64,000 nt of DNA. Origin: Bacillota bacterium (GTDB taxonomy: Bacteria; Bacillota; Clostridia; Lachnospirales; Lachnospiraceae). A model generated the notes under the pieces. It was not told the DNA's origin, searched no databases, and saw only the letters and a program-made list of their open reading frames with translations. Both the position numbers and the translations under genes were made by a program. This document shows positions 15,358 to 25,838 of this stretch, in pieces. Position 1 is the stretch's first letter. The number at the start of each line of letters is the position of its first letter. The stretch is from the NCBI GenBank assembly GCA_023416695.1, contig JAEZGY010000027.1, positions 1 to 64,000 on the forward strand, read 5' to 3'.

Positions 15358-16692
15358 TTAATTTATCTCCTTTGCATTACGTCCATAGTAATATCCCACT
15401 GCCATAATGGAGAGACAGATTAACAGATATACCGGAAAATACGGATTTCTTATACTTCCTAAGAGAATGACAAAGGAACCAAAAATAGCTAATATTGGCA
15501 CTACATAACCCTTTAGTTTACTCTTTATCTCACCCTTTTTCGCTAACCTCATAACAGCCACGTAAAGTACACAGTAGTTAAGATAACTTACACAGATAGA
15601 AATCTCAGAAACATCACCTTGCATACGTGCCTTCATAGTCAAGTAATGTATGAGCACCCAAACTAAAATAACTGGGAAAGCGAAGATAGCTGAATTCAGT
15701 GGCATTCCTCTTAAACGCTTTGACTCTTTTTTAAGTACTTTAGGAGCAAAAATCATATTTCGAATTGCTAAGGAGTATGGCATACGCAGTAACCCAATAA
15801 TCAATCCATTTAATGTACCTAGTACAGATATTACAATAAACACTAATAAGGCCTTACTTCCAGTATCTCCAAGGATGACTTTGATGGCAGCGTAGACACT
15901 AGAATCACCTAATCTTACTACCTCATCAGGACCGATTAGAGTACTTACTCCAAGAAAATATAAAACATAAGCCAAAAGAATAACGATTGGTGCACATATT
16001 AAAGCAATTGGTAGATTGCGCTTACTATTCTTTATCTCATGGCTAATGGTAGTTGCTACAATCCATCCGTCAAAGGAAAAGGCAATCGGTGCAAAGGCGG
16101 CAAACCATTTAGTTCCAATGGAGGTAGTTCGAATCGTCTCTAGATCTGCTTGTGCTATCTCACCTGGATTACCGTAAATGAAACCGATAATTCCAAGAAG
16201 AAGCAATGGGATTAACTTAATTAACATAGATGCATTTTGAAAAAGTGCTCCCATGCTAGTAGAAATAATATTTAGTATATATAGTGCAACAGTAAAACCT
16301 AGACCAATTAGACTACATCTACCAACAGAAGCCTCAACACCAAACAATTGACAAATATAGGAACCTGCCACCCAAGATACAACTGCAATTAATGCTGGGA
16401 CATATAAAAAAGCTTGAAACCAACCAAAAGCAGAAGCAACCTTAAGGTTCACAAACTCCTGGGCATATGCAATAATCCCACCTGGCTTGTCTGTTCTAGT
16501 TGCCAATTGGGAGATAGTTAGACACCCAAAGATAATTGCTATTGCCGCTATAATAAATACTAATACACCTAACAACATATTTCCATTAGTGTAACTCAAA
16601 ATATCATCGGATTTAAAGAAAATCCCCGATCCAATGACTACACCAGCAATCATGGTGATTGCTGTAAATAATCCATAATTCTTGTTATTCAT
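15358..16692 (-). CDS. APC-family amino acid permease
   Basis: 444 residues with about 12 hydrophobic segments. The first segment carries the APC signature AGVVIGSGIFFKSDDIL, with unwound GSG amino-acid-binding residues. ATRTDKPGGIIAYAQEFV and FAAFAPIAFSFDGWIVATTISHEIKNSKRNLP (segment 6 region) are typical of the LAT-like/SteT branch of exchangers. Likely moves amino acids across the membrane; substrate cannot be read from sequence. It faces LysR and is preceded on its strand by mutY with a 47-bp gap, so it may be cotranscribed with mutY. Confidence 0.85.
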   Translation of the reverse strand: MNNKNYGLFTAITMIAGVVIGSGIFFKSDDILSYTNGNMLLGVLVFIIAAIAIIFGCLTISQLATRTDKPGGIIAYAQEFVNLKVASAFGWFQAFLYVPALIAVVSWVAGSYICQLFGVEASVGRCSLIGLGFTVALYILNIISTSMGALFQNASMLIKLIPLLLLGIIGFIYGNPGEIAQADLETIRTTSIGTKWFAAFAPIAFSFDGWIVATTISHEIKNSKRNLPIALICAPIVILLAYVLYFLGVSTLIGPDEVVRLGDSSVYAAIKVILGDTGSKALLVFIVISVLGTLNGLIIGLLRMPYSLAIRNMIFAPKVLKKESKRLRGMPLNSAIFAFPVILVWVLIHYLTMKARMQGDVSEISICVSYLNYCVLYVAVMRLAKKGEIKSKLKGYVVPILAIFGSFVILLGSIRNPYFPVYLLICLSIMAVGYYYGRNAKEIN

Positions 16693-16738
16693 CCTATACT
16701 CTTTCTCTTTTCTGTTATTTGTTATGTTTTCTTATGTT

Positions 16739-17836
16739 TTACCTTTGATCCCAAATTTTATAGTAATCGAAGGCAGATGGCAGGGCATATTTTTCAGAAA
16801 GTTCTTTTCTGTCTACCCAGGTATAGTCCTCTGGCATCGGTAGGAAACTCCCATCCTCTTGCATTACAGGCCTTTGTTTATTCTGCCCCTTCCACTTCTT
16901 TATATAAATGTGATACCCTAACATGTTCCACTCAATATGGGAGAAAATATGTTTCGCACGACCCAGTAATTCTATGTCATATTCCTCTACTCCAAATTGA
17001 TGAAGTCTCTTTTCTAGCTCATCTATAGTAAGTTTTCCCTCAATATTAGGAATTTCCCACAGACCTGCCAATAGCCCCTTTTTGCCTCGACGGTTAATTG
17101 CCATCTTTTCCTGATATTCCATTATGACAACAGTCTTATCTTCCAGTCTTCTAGGTTTCTTTGAAGGTTTCACAGGTAGAAGCATACAAACATCCTGCTT
17201 ATAGCCCTCACAGTGTTCCTTTACAGGACATTGTTCACAGTGAGGTCTACCATTTGGTAAGCATACAGTAGCTCCAAGGTCCATTAAGGCCTGATTAAAA
17301 TCACCTGCTCTAAAAGGCATTATCTGACTAATCTGGTCTTCTACTTCCTTTACTACCTTCTGTTTTGAAATATCCGAAAAATCTGCTAAAAGTCGCTTTG
17401 TAATACGTAGCACATTCCCATCTACTGCAGGCACCCTTTTGTTGTAGGCAATGGAAGCAATGGCACCTGCTGTATAGGAACCGATTCCCGGTAATTTTAG
17501 TAACATATGATAGTCATCTGGAATAATTCCATCATACTCATCCATAATAACCTTAGCGGCCTTATTAAGATTACGAACACGATTATAGTACCCAAGGCCT
17601 TCCCACAATTTTAATAGTTTCTCTTCCTCTGCCTCTGCAAGATCCTTTACTGTTGGTAGTTCCCTTATAAACCGGTCGAAATAACCTTTCACTGCCTCCA
17701 CCCTGGTTTGTTGAAGCATAATCTCTGAAACCCACACATAGTAAGGCTTAGGATTATCTCTCCAAGGAAGACTTCTTTTATTTTCATCGAACCATATTAG
17801 TAATTTATCCACAATACATTCTAATTCAACAGACAT
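16739..17836 (-). CDS. mutY: A/G-specific adenine glycosylase
   Basis: 365 residues. Base-excision repair enzyme that removes adenine mispaired with 8-oxoguanine. Seen: PWRDNPKPYYVWVSEIMLQQTRVE at the N-terminus, helix-hairpin-helix LPGIGSYTAGAIASIA with the following VPAVDGNVLR (catalytic Asp), the [4Fe-4S] cluster cysteines C-x6-C-x2-C-x5-C in CLPNGRPHCEQCPVKEHC, and a C-terminal NUDIX-like 8-oxoG recognition domain (FSHIEWNMLGYHIY). Complete and ordinary. A TATAAT -10 lies ~50 bp upstream. Confidence 0.95.
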   Translation of the reverse strand: MSVELECIVDKLLIWFDENKRSLPWRDNPKPYYVWVSEIMLQQTRVEAVKGYFDRFIRELPTVKDLAEAEEEKLLKLWEGLGYYNRVRNLNKAAKVIMDEYDGIIPDDYHMLLKLPGIGSYTAGAIASIAYNKRVPAVDGNVLRITKRLLADFSDISKQKVVKEVEDQISQIMPFRAGDFNQALMDLGATVCLPNGRPHCEQCPVKEHCEGYKQDVCMLLPVKPSKKPRRLEDKTVVIMEYQEKMAINRRGKKGLLAGLWEIPNIEGKLTIDELEKRLHQFGVEEYDIELLGRAKHIFSHIEWNMLGYHIYIKKWKGQNKQRPVMQEDGSFLPMPEDYTWVDRKELSEKYALPSAFDYYKIWDQR

Positions 17837-17901
17837 TTATCCACCAAATCTTTCATTTTATACCTATAAGTTCAGTCTTCTATTATATCGTCCAAAGCAA
17901 A

Positions 17902-17949
17902 AAAAAACTAGTAGATATATTTGGAATACAACATATTTACTAGTTTTTT
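17902..17949 (-). terminator. Terminator of the sortase-anchored surface protein
   Basis: AAAAAACTAGTA-g-ATAT (17902-17917) pairs with ATAT-t-TACTAGTTTTTT (17933-17949), directly after the stop codon on the minus strand. Half of this hairpin reappears in the paralogous block at 25941. Confidence 0.85.
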
Positions 17950-17955
17950 ATTATT

Positions 17956-19803
17956 TTATTCTTTATTTACTCTGGTCCGATATCTTTTAAGATAAAGACC
18001 TAAGGTTAATGCTAACCCAATTACACTAGCTGTAACAATAATTAACCAGGTATAGGTAACACCCTCATCACCAGTCTTTGGAACATCGTCCTTTTGATCC
18101 CCTTGTGCCTTATCACTGCTATAAACAACTGCGTAGGTGGAGAATTCATCTGTTTCAAAGGTCAATAACCCTGTGGCAGGATCGTAGGTTGCATCCAAGA
18201 TAGTGACTACTCCCTCATGTATTCTTATAATTTTATAGGTTCTAGCCACATTAGTATCCTCATTTAGAAGAGCAGGTGGTAATGCAATACTAACCTTTAT
18301 CTTTCCATTGGTTTTTGTAATTTTTTGCTCTGGATTATTTCCAACCTTCTTAAATAAAGATACATCAAGGTATAATGCCTTTTCCTTCTCTCCTAATATT
18401 TTATCTATTAAAGCCTTATCCGAGTCAGATATTGTATTACTGATATCCTCAACTTTTAGGCTCACCTTTATATTCATGCCATCTGATAAGATTGCTTTTT
18501 CCTCATCAGTAACGACTTTATTTATAACATCTGTTTCATCTGTAACTTTACCGGAATAACTATTAGTAGCTGGACTATCCACATCGATTACACCAGGTAC
18601 AGGTGGTGCGCTGTTATATCCACAGATATCACAAATAGTATCGTCTCCAAACACATGGGTAGCTTTGGCTTTTACCTCTGTACTATGGCCACAAGTTGCT
18701 GGATACCAGTGGTAGGTTGCATTGTAATCCCAAATGGTTGAAAAACTATGACCACTAGCTGGAATTGTGGTTGGTGCAGTGATCTGAGTTGTAGCTAATA
18801 AATCTGAGTATAACCTACCACAGGTACATTCATAGTATTCCTCTGTTCCATCTGTTATACAGCTTGGCTCTACCCTAGCATGTTTAGTAAGTAAGTTTGC
18901 ACATACATGATCAAATATAAAGTACATGTAGCTTGAATTATCAGCAGCAACATATGGAACCAAGTTACTACCATCATTGGAAGTAGATGCCTGAGCAGTT
19001 AGATTACCGAAGAAAGTAGGAGCTACATTTAATGCAGGACCACTACGACGCCCATACTTAGCGTTATTCATACTGAGCTTACGGTTATTGCATTTAGCTA
19101 TGATTTTACCTCCATTGATAGCAATAAACCCAGAACTGATATCTGTAACAATACCGCACTTATATGCTTCTGCTTTTACAGTGCCACCATTTATAGTAAC
19201 ACCCTCTTCTCCAGAAAGACCATAGCCAACCGGATTATCTACACTAACTTCCAAGTTGCCACTATTTATAGTAAGTTTTTGAGCTTTTATTCCATAAAAA
19301 TCTTCCCCAATATCTATCCCTTCATTATAGACTTGTAAGCTTCCATCCCCAGAAAAGGTAACACTCTCTTCCTCAAATTTTAAGCCATACATCCCTGTTG
19401 TTTGTATAGTAGACATTCCCTTTAAGACGATCTCACACTCTCTACCAGAAAAAGGGTACTCTAATCCAATAAAGCCCTTATTACCATCTTCATCTGTATA
19501 ACTATAATTATTCAGGATCAGCTTGTATTGCTTCTTTGTAGCGTTTACTTGGAATGCCCAACTCCATCCATCATCAGGTAATGTGGACTGATTTCTTTCT
19601 TTAATAGCATCCTTCGTACCATATGTATAGTTATTGTCTTCTATACCATACAAATCAACAGAAAGATCTCCTACTTGTAGGAAATCTACCACCCTTGCCT
19701 CTGCCTTTAGTGGCATTATACTCATTAACAAAGCCAAACTCAAAACTCCTACAACAAATCGTTTCCACGCATTGTTTCGTGTTAGCTTTCTCTGTTTTTC
19801 CAT
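17956..19803 (-). CDS. Sortase-anchored surface protein, beta-helix-like
   Basis: 615 residues. Signal peptide (residues ~16-37, FVVGVLSLALLMSIMPLKAEA). Residues ~60-270 have repeats of the INGG type (VTINGGTVKA, FIAINGGKIIA) that suggest a short right-handed beta-helix. Residues ~300-400 carry cysteine pairs (YYECTCGRLY, CDICGY) as in clostridial surface repeats. The C-terminus has a sorting signal VPKTGDEG, a hydrophobic segment and the basic tail KRYRTRVNKE, so it is probably attached to peptidoglycan by a sortase not in this window. AGGGAGG precedes the ATG. A truncated paralog lies at 25962-27470. Confidence 0.8.
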   Translation of the reverse strand: MEKQRKLTRNNAWKRFVVGVLSLALLMSIMPLKAEARVVDFLQVGDLSVDLYGIEDNNYTYGTKDAIKERNQSTLPDDGWSWAFQVNATKKQYKLILNNYSYTDEDGNKGFIGLEYPFSGRECEIVLKGMSTIQTTGMYGLKFEEESVTFSGDGSLQVYNEGIDIGEDFYGIKAQKLTINSGNLEVSVDNPVGYGLSGEEGVTINGGTVKAEAYKCGIVTDISSGFIAINGGKIIAKCNNRKLSMNNAKYGRRSGPALNVAPTFFGNLTAQASTSNDGSNLVPYVAADNSSYMYFIFDHVCANLLTKHARVEPSCITDGTEEYYECTCGRLYSDLLATTQITAPTTIPASGHSFSTIWDYNATYHWYPATCGHSTEVKAKATHVFGDDTICDICGYNSAPPVPGVIDVDSPATNSYSGKVTDETDVINKVVTDEEKAILSDGMNIKVSLKVEDISNTISDSDKALIDKILGEKEKALYLDVSLFKKVGNNPEQKITKTNGKIKVSIALPPALLNEDTNVARTYKIIRIHEGVVTILDATYDPATGLLTFETDEFSTYAVVYSSDKAQGDQKDDVPKTGDEGVTYTWLIIVTASVIGLALTLGLYLKRYRTRVNKE

Positions 19804-19853
19804 GTATACATCCTCCCTAACAAAATATTTTCACAAGTCCTATTCTTATACAG

Positions 19854-19859
19854 ATTATA
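19854..19859 (-). promoter_or_regulatory. Extended -10 promoter of the surface protein
   Basis: Minus strand TGGTATAAT, an extended -10, about 50 bp upstream of the start codon with no good -35 at the normal distance. This points to extended-10 recognition or activator help. Confidence 0.55.
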
Positions 19860-20017
19860 CCATATTTGACCATAAAAATACACCAAAAGTATGTAAAAAA
19901 TATTGTTCGATTGAGCAAAAACCAAAAACGTCATATATAGTTATTAGCTATGGAATAGTACTCTTTCCCTTTGCTGGTACGTAATCTTGATTGACTAGTT
20001 ATTTCTGTGAGATTTCA

Positions 20018-20221
20018 TTAAAGGGAACTGCCCTGTTTCTGTTTATCTGTCAGCTTATTCCACTTACCAAGGGCAGCTTGATATCCATCATCACGTCTAT
20101 TGTTAGACCCTTGTTTTTCCACCCCATCGGTTTGTGTATCTGCTGCAAGAACTACAGCTGGCTGGGCTATAAAAAATCCAAAGGCAAGTGTAAGTGCCAC
20201 TAGACATAGTTTATATTTCAT
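20018..20221 (-). pseudogene. Truncated DUF2680-like secreted protein
   Basis: The first ~63 residues (MKYKLCLVALTLAFGFF to LTDKQKQ) are nearly identical to the intact gene at 27661-28032. The frame then meets an internal deletion of roughly 120-130 bp: the sequence jumps from the LTDKQKQ codons to bases matching the 3' end of the intact copy, but out of frame, and stops after GSSL. The signal peptide remains, so a short peptide might be secreted, but the helical domain is lost. Confidence 0.8.
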
Positions 20222-20342
20222 TGTAATTTCCTCTCTTATACTTAGCAAGAGCACTAATCCTGCTTCTTAGTATTCCTAGTATCCTACATATTATCTGTAC
20301 TCTGCCTTTTTCAAAAACATCACCTTAACTCTTTACTCTTCG

Positions 20343-20417
20343 AATATCCATTTATATACTAAAATATCCATTTTAATCTATTAATTTCTAGAATTTTTAT
20401 TCAAAATAAAGTATGAT
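20343..20417 (+). promoter_or_regulatory. Direct repeats and weak promoter upstream of the giant wall protein
   Basis: AATATCCATTT occurs at 20343-20353 and 20363-20373 (20-bp period). The -10 TATGAT lies at 20412-20417 with a poor -35 (AGAATT) 17 bp before it. Two direct repeats one to two helical turns apart upstream of a poor -35 is the layout of LytTR-family activator sites. The same geometry occurs before the LytTR regulator gene at 28158-28227. Confidence 0.5.
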
Positions 20418-20520
20418 AGATTTATATTGATTCATAAAATTAATTAAGATGTCATAATGAAAATCTTCATATAAAAAGGTAGGTCAATCAAACACTACCA
20501 AATCAAGTAGGAGGAATAAT

Positions 20521-23500
20521 ATGAGTCATTTCAAAGGTTTATCAAGAAAAGAACGGGTAGAACGCATTGCACTCTTTACACTGTATCCACTATATGCTCT
20601 GTTTCGCTTATTAGGAACGATCACAAAGTATTTTCGAACTAAGAGGCGGCAAATCACAGCAGGTATCGTTACCGTATGTATGATTATAACGATGATACCT
20701 ATAACAGGCCAACCGGCTCTTGTAGATGCAGTAACTTCAACCTATTCTGTCACAATCAACGGTGGTACAAACGGAAAATTAATGAAAAATGGTATAGCCG
20801 TTAGTGGTAATACCGCAACAATTACCGTTACCAATGGACAAAACCTTGCTGCAGCTATGACTGCACAGGGGTATACACTAGAGCCTAATTCTGGCTATCA
20901 GTTAACTGCGCTGGAAAAAAAGGTAAATGCAAAGATTGTAAAAGTAGCAGCCGGAAATGATTATACCATACTGCTGGATTCAAATGGTAATGTATGGACC
21001 TTTGGGGCAAACATTTTTGGAAATCTAGGCTATGATACAAATACCGTTTACAACTCAACCCCTAAAAAGGTACCAGGTGTTAGCAATATCAAAGACATTG
21101 CTGCGGGATATTATCATACTGTACTACTCGATATCTATGGTGAAGTTTGGACCTTTGGCCATAATGGCTGTGGTCAGCTTGGATATACTACCTCTGATTC
21201 TTACAACAGCACTCCTCAAAAGATACCTGGTGTTGCTGGGATTAGTGCTATTGCTGCTGGAGGTTATCACACAGTACTTCTAGATACAGCTGGTCGTGTA
21301 TTAACTTTTGGAATGAATACATATGGAGAACTTGGTTATTCGAATAATATTAATACTAGTAATGCAAACCCGTTCCCAATGTTTGTAACAACATCTACAC
21401 AAGTGAAAGCTATTGCGGCCGGTGATAATCATACTGTACTGCTAGATTCCGATGGTTGTGTATGGACCTTTGGTTCAAACGAATATGGTCAACTTGGCGA
21501 CATTAGAAATTCCCTAATCAAAGCCCCTAATCCTACTCCAACGACAGTAGACTCAACCGGCGATATTACTAGCATTGCAGCTGGTGGAAGACAAACTATG
21601 CTAATAGACAACTCTGGAGTTGTATGGAGCTGTGGATCGAACTACTATGGTCAACTTGGTAGATCAACAAATAATGGTGTCCCTATCGGTATCGATTATT
21701 TTGATTCTATCTTGGGGATTACTAACTGCTCGGCTATTTCTGTTGGATATGATCATACGGTCGCCCTTGATACCAATGGTGATGTTTGGACCTTTGGATG
21801 TAATATATATGGACGTCTTGGATATTCGTCGTCTGATATTAACCCAGTACCTATAAAGCTAACAGGTATTAGTAATGTTACTAGCATAGCCGCTTCTATT
21901 TGTCATACGGTACTATGTGATACTAATGGGAATGTATGGACCTTTGGATTAAACCAATATGGACAACTTGGAAACTCTACAAACCTCGGGACAACCACCG
22001 GTAATCCTATCCCAACTAAGGTGGCTTTAAATCTAAGCGATACCGAAAATACTTCATCATTATCGTCTATAGTCGTAACCTGTGATATTACAGTTACGGC
22101 ACAGTATAAGAAGGTAGCCACTCTAACTATTACTGCATCATCATATACTATTATCTATGGCAATAATGTAAAATTAACCGCAACTCTTACTGGTGCTAAT
22201 CAGCTTTCTGATCAAACAGTGAAATTTTATCAGAACACCACTCTCTTAGGTACTGCAATAACAGATACAACCGGTAAAGTAAGTTTTCCCGTAATAAAAC
22301 CGAATGTTGGTAGTTACTCCTACTATGCCGTCTTTGATGGCGACCTTAGTACTACCAATGCAACCTCAAATAATGAAAGTGTTACCATAGGAAAAGGCAA
22401 TCAAGCCTCCCTAGCTTTTGACAGCTATTCTACTACCAAAACCTATGGAGATAGCTTTACTGTTTCAGCAACTGGGGGATCTGGTGATGGTGATGTTACC
22501 TATAAATCAAGTAACTCTGCGATTGCTACAGTTTTAGACAGTGGCGAAGTAACCATTGTGGGAGTTGGTGATTTTACAATCACAGCTACCAAAGCAGCAA
22601 GCACTAATTACACGGAACAAACAGTAACAACAAGCACCATTACGGCTGAAAAGAAAGAATTAACCATCACAGGACTGACAGCAACGGATCGTATTTATAA
22701 CGGAACAACAGAGGTTTCCTTAACTGGCGGACTATTAAATGGTGTTGTAAATAGCGGTGAAGTGAGTGCCACGATACCAACTGTTGGTACATTAGTTGAT
22801 AAAAATGCAGGGACTAATAAAGCAGTAACCATCCCTATCATTTCTTTATCCGGATCAAAAGCAGATTGCTATACCCTAGTGCAGCCAACGGTATCCAATG
22901 TAACAATAACCAAAGCAACTCTCACTGTCTCCGTTAATAAGGTTACCGTAAAAGTTGGCACTTCACTTCCTCCACTTGTTGTTACGGTAACTGGCTTTGT
23001 CACTGGTGAGGATGAGAATCTGACTGGGTTTATAAAGCCTACTGCAGTTTCAGCATCCTACGTTAATACGACAAATACTGCTTTAACTAACTTTAGCGTT
23101 CTTTACTCAGGTGGTAACGCAACCAACAATTATACCTTTGATTTATCCAATACAACTGCAGAACTAGAAGTGCAAAGCACTAAGATTACTACAGATGATT
23201 ATTCCTTAATGGGAAGTGTTATCGACTGGAATAAGACTAACTTAATTCTAAGTCCAAAAGGTGACTATGATTTAATTTCCGCAGATAAAACATACTGGAC
23301 ATCATCTCTTACATTGAACAAAGAGGGCCAATACAATATCGTAACTTTCTACTTAAAGAACAGCAGTACCGGTGCTTTCACTGAAGGAAAAAGCATCTCC
23401 TATGATTTGGATAAAACTGCTCCAACTGGGTTGAAGGTTAGCTACTGGCAGAATGGATGGAACAAATTCTCAAATAGCTCCACTGTTGATTTATTCTTCA

Positions 23501-25797
23501 ACAACACTATAACTCTGAAGTTATCGGCAACTGATGCTTTAAGTGGTATAAAACTATTCAAATACACACTTTATGGCATAGAATATACAATCGCTGCAAC
23601 AAGCGGAGAAGCCACCTTTACCATTGCACCTCAGTACAAGGGCAGTATCTCCAATGTATTCGCCGTAGACAATGCAGGTAATGAAACCCCTGTGGTAAGC
23701 ACAGATACATTCGTTATCGATCAAGCACAGCCAACTACTCCATCAATTGATACAAATGGGTACACTAGTGGACAATGGACCAAGGACAGTGTAAGAATTG
23801 ACCTTACTGGTTCTACGGCTCTTAGTGGAATCTCCAAATATCAATACTCAATAAATGGTGGAAGTACATGGATTGACATGAGTACAGTTACTTCAACTGC
23901 AGCTACTACAGAGAATCCGTTTAATGTGACAAAAGCTAGCATCACCATCTCAAGTGAAACCTCCGGCACACAATATATATTCCGTGCCATATCTGGTTCA
24001 GGAATAGAAGGTATAACCAGTAGTCCTGTTACAGTAAAACTTAGCAAAAGTACTCCTACTATTACTGACGTTACTGGAAATACAACCTCTTATACCCAAA
24101 ATGATGTAACCTTAACCGTAACTGCTTCATCAGACAGTGGTATTAGAAAATATAGCTTTGATGATGGAGTAACCTGGCAGGATGTAGCTTACAAAGCCTT
24201 TTCCTTAAATCAAACAGTAAAGATCAAGGTTATGGACAATGCCGGAAATATCTCTAACAAAACAGAGGTGGTCATTGATAAAATTGATAAAGCTACCCCT
24301 ATCGTAAGTATCAATACAAACGGATATAAGGAAAACACATGGGTTAATTACAACTCTATTACCTTAACTGTAAGTAACCAAAGTGCAAACTTAGGAGCAA
24401 CTCAAATCGAATATAAAATCGGAGCAGGAAGCTGGCAAAACTATTCCACTCCAATCGTTATTTCATCTGATTTGCCTGCAACAACCTACACTTTTAGAGC
24501 AAAGAGTGAAAGTGGAATTGTTTCCAACGAGAAAACAGTTGTCGTGAAGAGAGATACCGTCATACCAACCGGTGATATTACCTTTAACAATAGCTCTGTT
24601 AAAAGATTCCTCCATACTATTTCCTTTGGCTTATACTGTAAAGATACCATCGATGTAAATATCACCTCAGCAGATTCTTTAAGTGGGGTTGCACGTACGC
24701 AATACTATAAAGCAAGTGCAATCCTTACTCAAACAGAGGTTGAGGCTATCGCAGATTGGACAGAGGGTAACCATTTTAGTATGTCACCTATGGATAAGGA
24801 TAAATTTGTACTTTATGTAAAGCTCACCGACCATGCAGGAAATGTAACTTATTTCGGCTCAGATGGTACAATCTTTGATACAACAGCACCTGTAATCCAT
24901 GTTGCTACCAATAACTCAATCTGTTACACCACCCAAAAAATAACTGTAACAGACGATAATATGGATCGTATTCAGGTAAACGGTAACGATTTCACAAACG
25001 GTGGCTTACTGGAAGGAAACATTGATAAAACCTATACCATCGTCGCCACGGATAAGGCTGGTAATTCTTCCACATGTACGGTTACCATGAAACCAATTGT
25101 AAGTTTATCTTCTGCCATTGATTCTATTACAGTGGATAACATAAACTCTTCTGATATAACTACCGTTAATACGCTTCTTAAAGACATAGATACACTCCTT
25201 GCCTCTGAGAGCTTATCTGCTTCAGAAAAAAGTGCACTAGATACGCTGAAAGACCGAGTAAATACTTTACTAAACCAACTTACAAAGGCGTCAAATGCAT
25301 CAACGGTACAGGATATTAAGGATACCAAAGACATTACAAAAAGTAATACAAAGCTAAGCGATAAGAACAAACTACAGAAAGCCAAAGCTGCATTAGAAGC
25401 AGCATTACATAACTATCAAAGTAATTACACAGACAGTGAGCTTACTGGACTCCAAACACAGCTTAATACCATTGACGAGGCTTTAGTCGCAATTGAAAAC
25501 TCTTTAATGGTTGTAACTTTTATTAATGGTCTTCCTGAAGAAGCAAAGGTAAAAGCAAGTGATGGATATGCCATACGAGCAGCCAAACTAGCATACGATG
25601 CTTTAAGTGATGCTGAAAAAACAATGCTATCGGATGTTCTGATAGCTAAGCTTAATGCCGATATCAAAGCCCTTGCAAAGGGTGATTTACCAAAAACCGA
25701 TGCCTCCTATACTTTGTGGTTATGGATTGCTTTCCTCTTTATTTCTTTAGGTACCATTATCATTGGTGTTGTAAATATTAGGCGCAAGAAGGCTTAG
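20521..25797 (+). CDS. Giant sortase-anchored RCC1-repeat surface protein
   Basis: 1758 residues. N-terminal membrane/signal segment (~residues 43-63, GIVTVCMIITMIPITG). Residues ~135-520 hold seven RCC1-like blades of the form HTVLLDxxGxVWTFGxNxYGQLGY, predicting a seven-bladed propeller. It is inserted in a beta-repeat whose halves flank it (VTINGGTNGKL before, VTAQYKKVATLT after). Then come Ig-like modules: Big_3-like KFYQNTTLLGTAITD, a YDG-like DRIYNGTTEVSL and an MBG-like VNKVTVKVGTSLPPLVV, followed by Ig-like domains with DKTAPT and DTTAPVI linkers and a helical segment (~1570-1690). The C-terminus LPKTDASYT, hydrophobic segment and RRKKA is a sortase signal. Likely adhesin or scaffold; partner unknown. 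GGAGG precedes the ATG. Confidence 0.85.
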   Translation: MSHFKGLSRKERVERIALFTLYPLYALFRLLGTITKYFRTKRRQITAGIVTVCMIITMIPITGQPALVDAVTSTYSVTINGGTNGKLMKNGIAVSGNTATITVTNGQNLAAAMTAQGYTLEPNSGYQLTALEKKVNAKIVKVAAGNDYTILLDSNGNVWTFGANIFGNLGYDTNTVYNSTPKKVPGVSNIKDIAAGYYHTVLLDIYGEVWTFGHNGCGQLGYTTSDSYNSTPQKIPGVAGISAIAAGGYHTVLLDTAGRVLTFGMNTYGELGYSNNINTSNANPFPMFVTTSTQVKAIAAGDNHTVLLDSDGCVWTFGSNEYGQLGDIRNSLIKAPNPTPTTVDSTGDITSIAAGGRQTMLIDNSGVVWSCGSNYYGQLGRSTNNGVPIGIDYFDSILGITNCSAISVGYDHTVALDTNGDVWTFGCNIYGRLGYSSSDINPVPIKLTGISNVTSIAASICHTVLCDTNGNVWTFGLNQYGQLGNSTNLGTTTGNPIPTKVALNLSDTENTSSLSSIVVTCDITVTAQYKKVATLTITASSYTIIYGNNVKLTATLTGANQLSDQTVKFYQNTTLLGTAITDTTGKVSFPVIKPNVGSYSYYAVFDGDLSTTNATSNNESVTIGKGNQASLAFDSYSTTKTYGDSFTVSATGGSGDGDVTYKSSNSAIATVLDSGEVTIVGVGDFTITATKAASTNYTEQTVTTSTITAEKKELTITGLTATDRIYNGTTEVSLTGGLLNGVVNSGEVSATIPTVGTLVDKNAGTNKAVTIPIISLSGSKADCYTLVQPTVSNVTITKATLTVSVNKVTVKVGTSLPPLVVTVTGFVTGEDENLTGFIKPTAVSASYVNTTNTALTNFSVLYSGGNATNNYTFDLSNTTAELEVQSTKITTDDYSLMGSVIDWNKTNLILSPKGDYDLISADKTYWTSSLTLNKEGQYNIVTFYLKNSSTGAFTEGKSISYDLDKTAPTGLKVSYWQNGWNKFSNSSTVDLFFNNTITLKLSATDALSGIKLFKYTLYGIEYTIAATSGEATFTIAPQYKGSISNVFAVDNAGNETPVVSTDTFVIDQAQPTTPSIDTNGYTSGQWTKDSVRIDLTGSTALSGISKYQYSINGGSTWIDMSTVTSTAATTENPFNVTKASITISSETSGTQYIFRAISGSGIEGITSSPVTVKLSKSTPTITDVTGNTTSYTQNDVTLTVTASSDSGIRKYSFDDGVTWQDVAYKAFSLNQTVKIKVMDNAGNISNKTEVVIDKIDKATPIVSINTNGYKENTWVNYNSITLTVSNQSANLGATQIEYKIGAGSWQNYSTPIVISSDLPATTYTFRAKSESGIVSNEKTVVVKRDTVIPTGDITFNNSSVKRFLHTISFGLYCKDTIDVNITSADSLSGVARTQYYKASAILTQTEVEAIADWTEGNHFSMSPMDKDKFVLYVKLTDHAGNVTYFGSDGTIFDTTAPVIHVATNNSICYTTQKITVTDDNMDRIQVNGNDFTNGGLLEGNIDKTYTIVATDKAGNSSTCTVTMKPIVSLSSAIDSITVDNINSSDITTVNTLLKDIDTLLASESLSASEKSALDTLKDRVNTLLNQLTKASNASTVQDIKDTKDITKSNTKLSDKNKLQKAKAALEAALHNYQSNYTDSELTGLQTQLNTIDEALVAIENSLMVVTFINGLPEEAKVKASDGYAIRAAKLAYDALSDAEKTMLSDVLIAKLNADIKALAKGDLPKTDASYTLWLWIAFLFISLGTIIIGVVNIRRKKA

Positions 25798-25838
25798 TAA
25801 AAGTAAATTAGCATAGTATAGACCACCGGTCACTGAAG

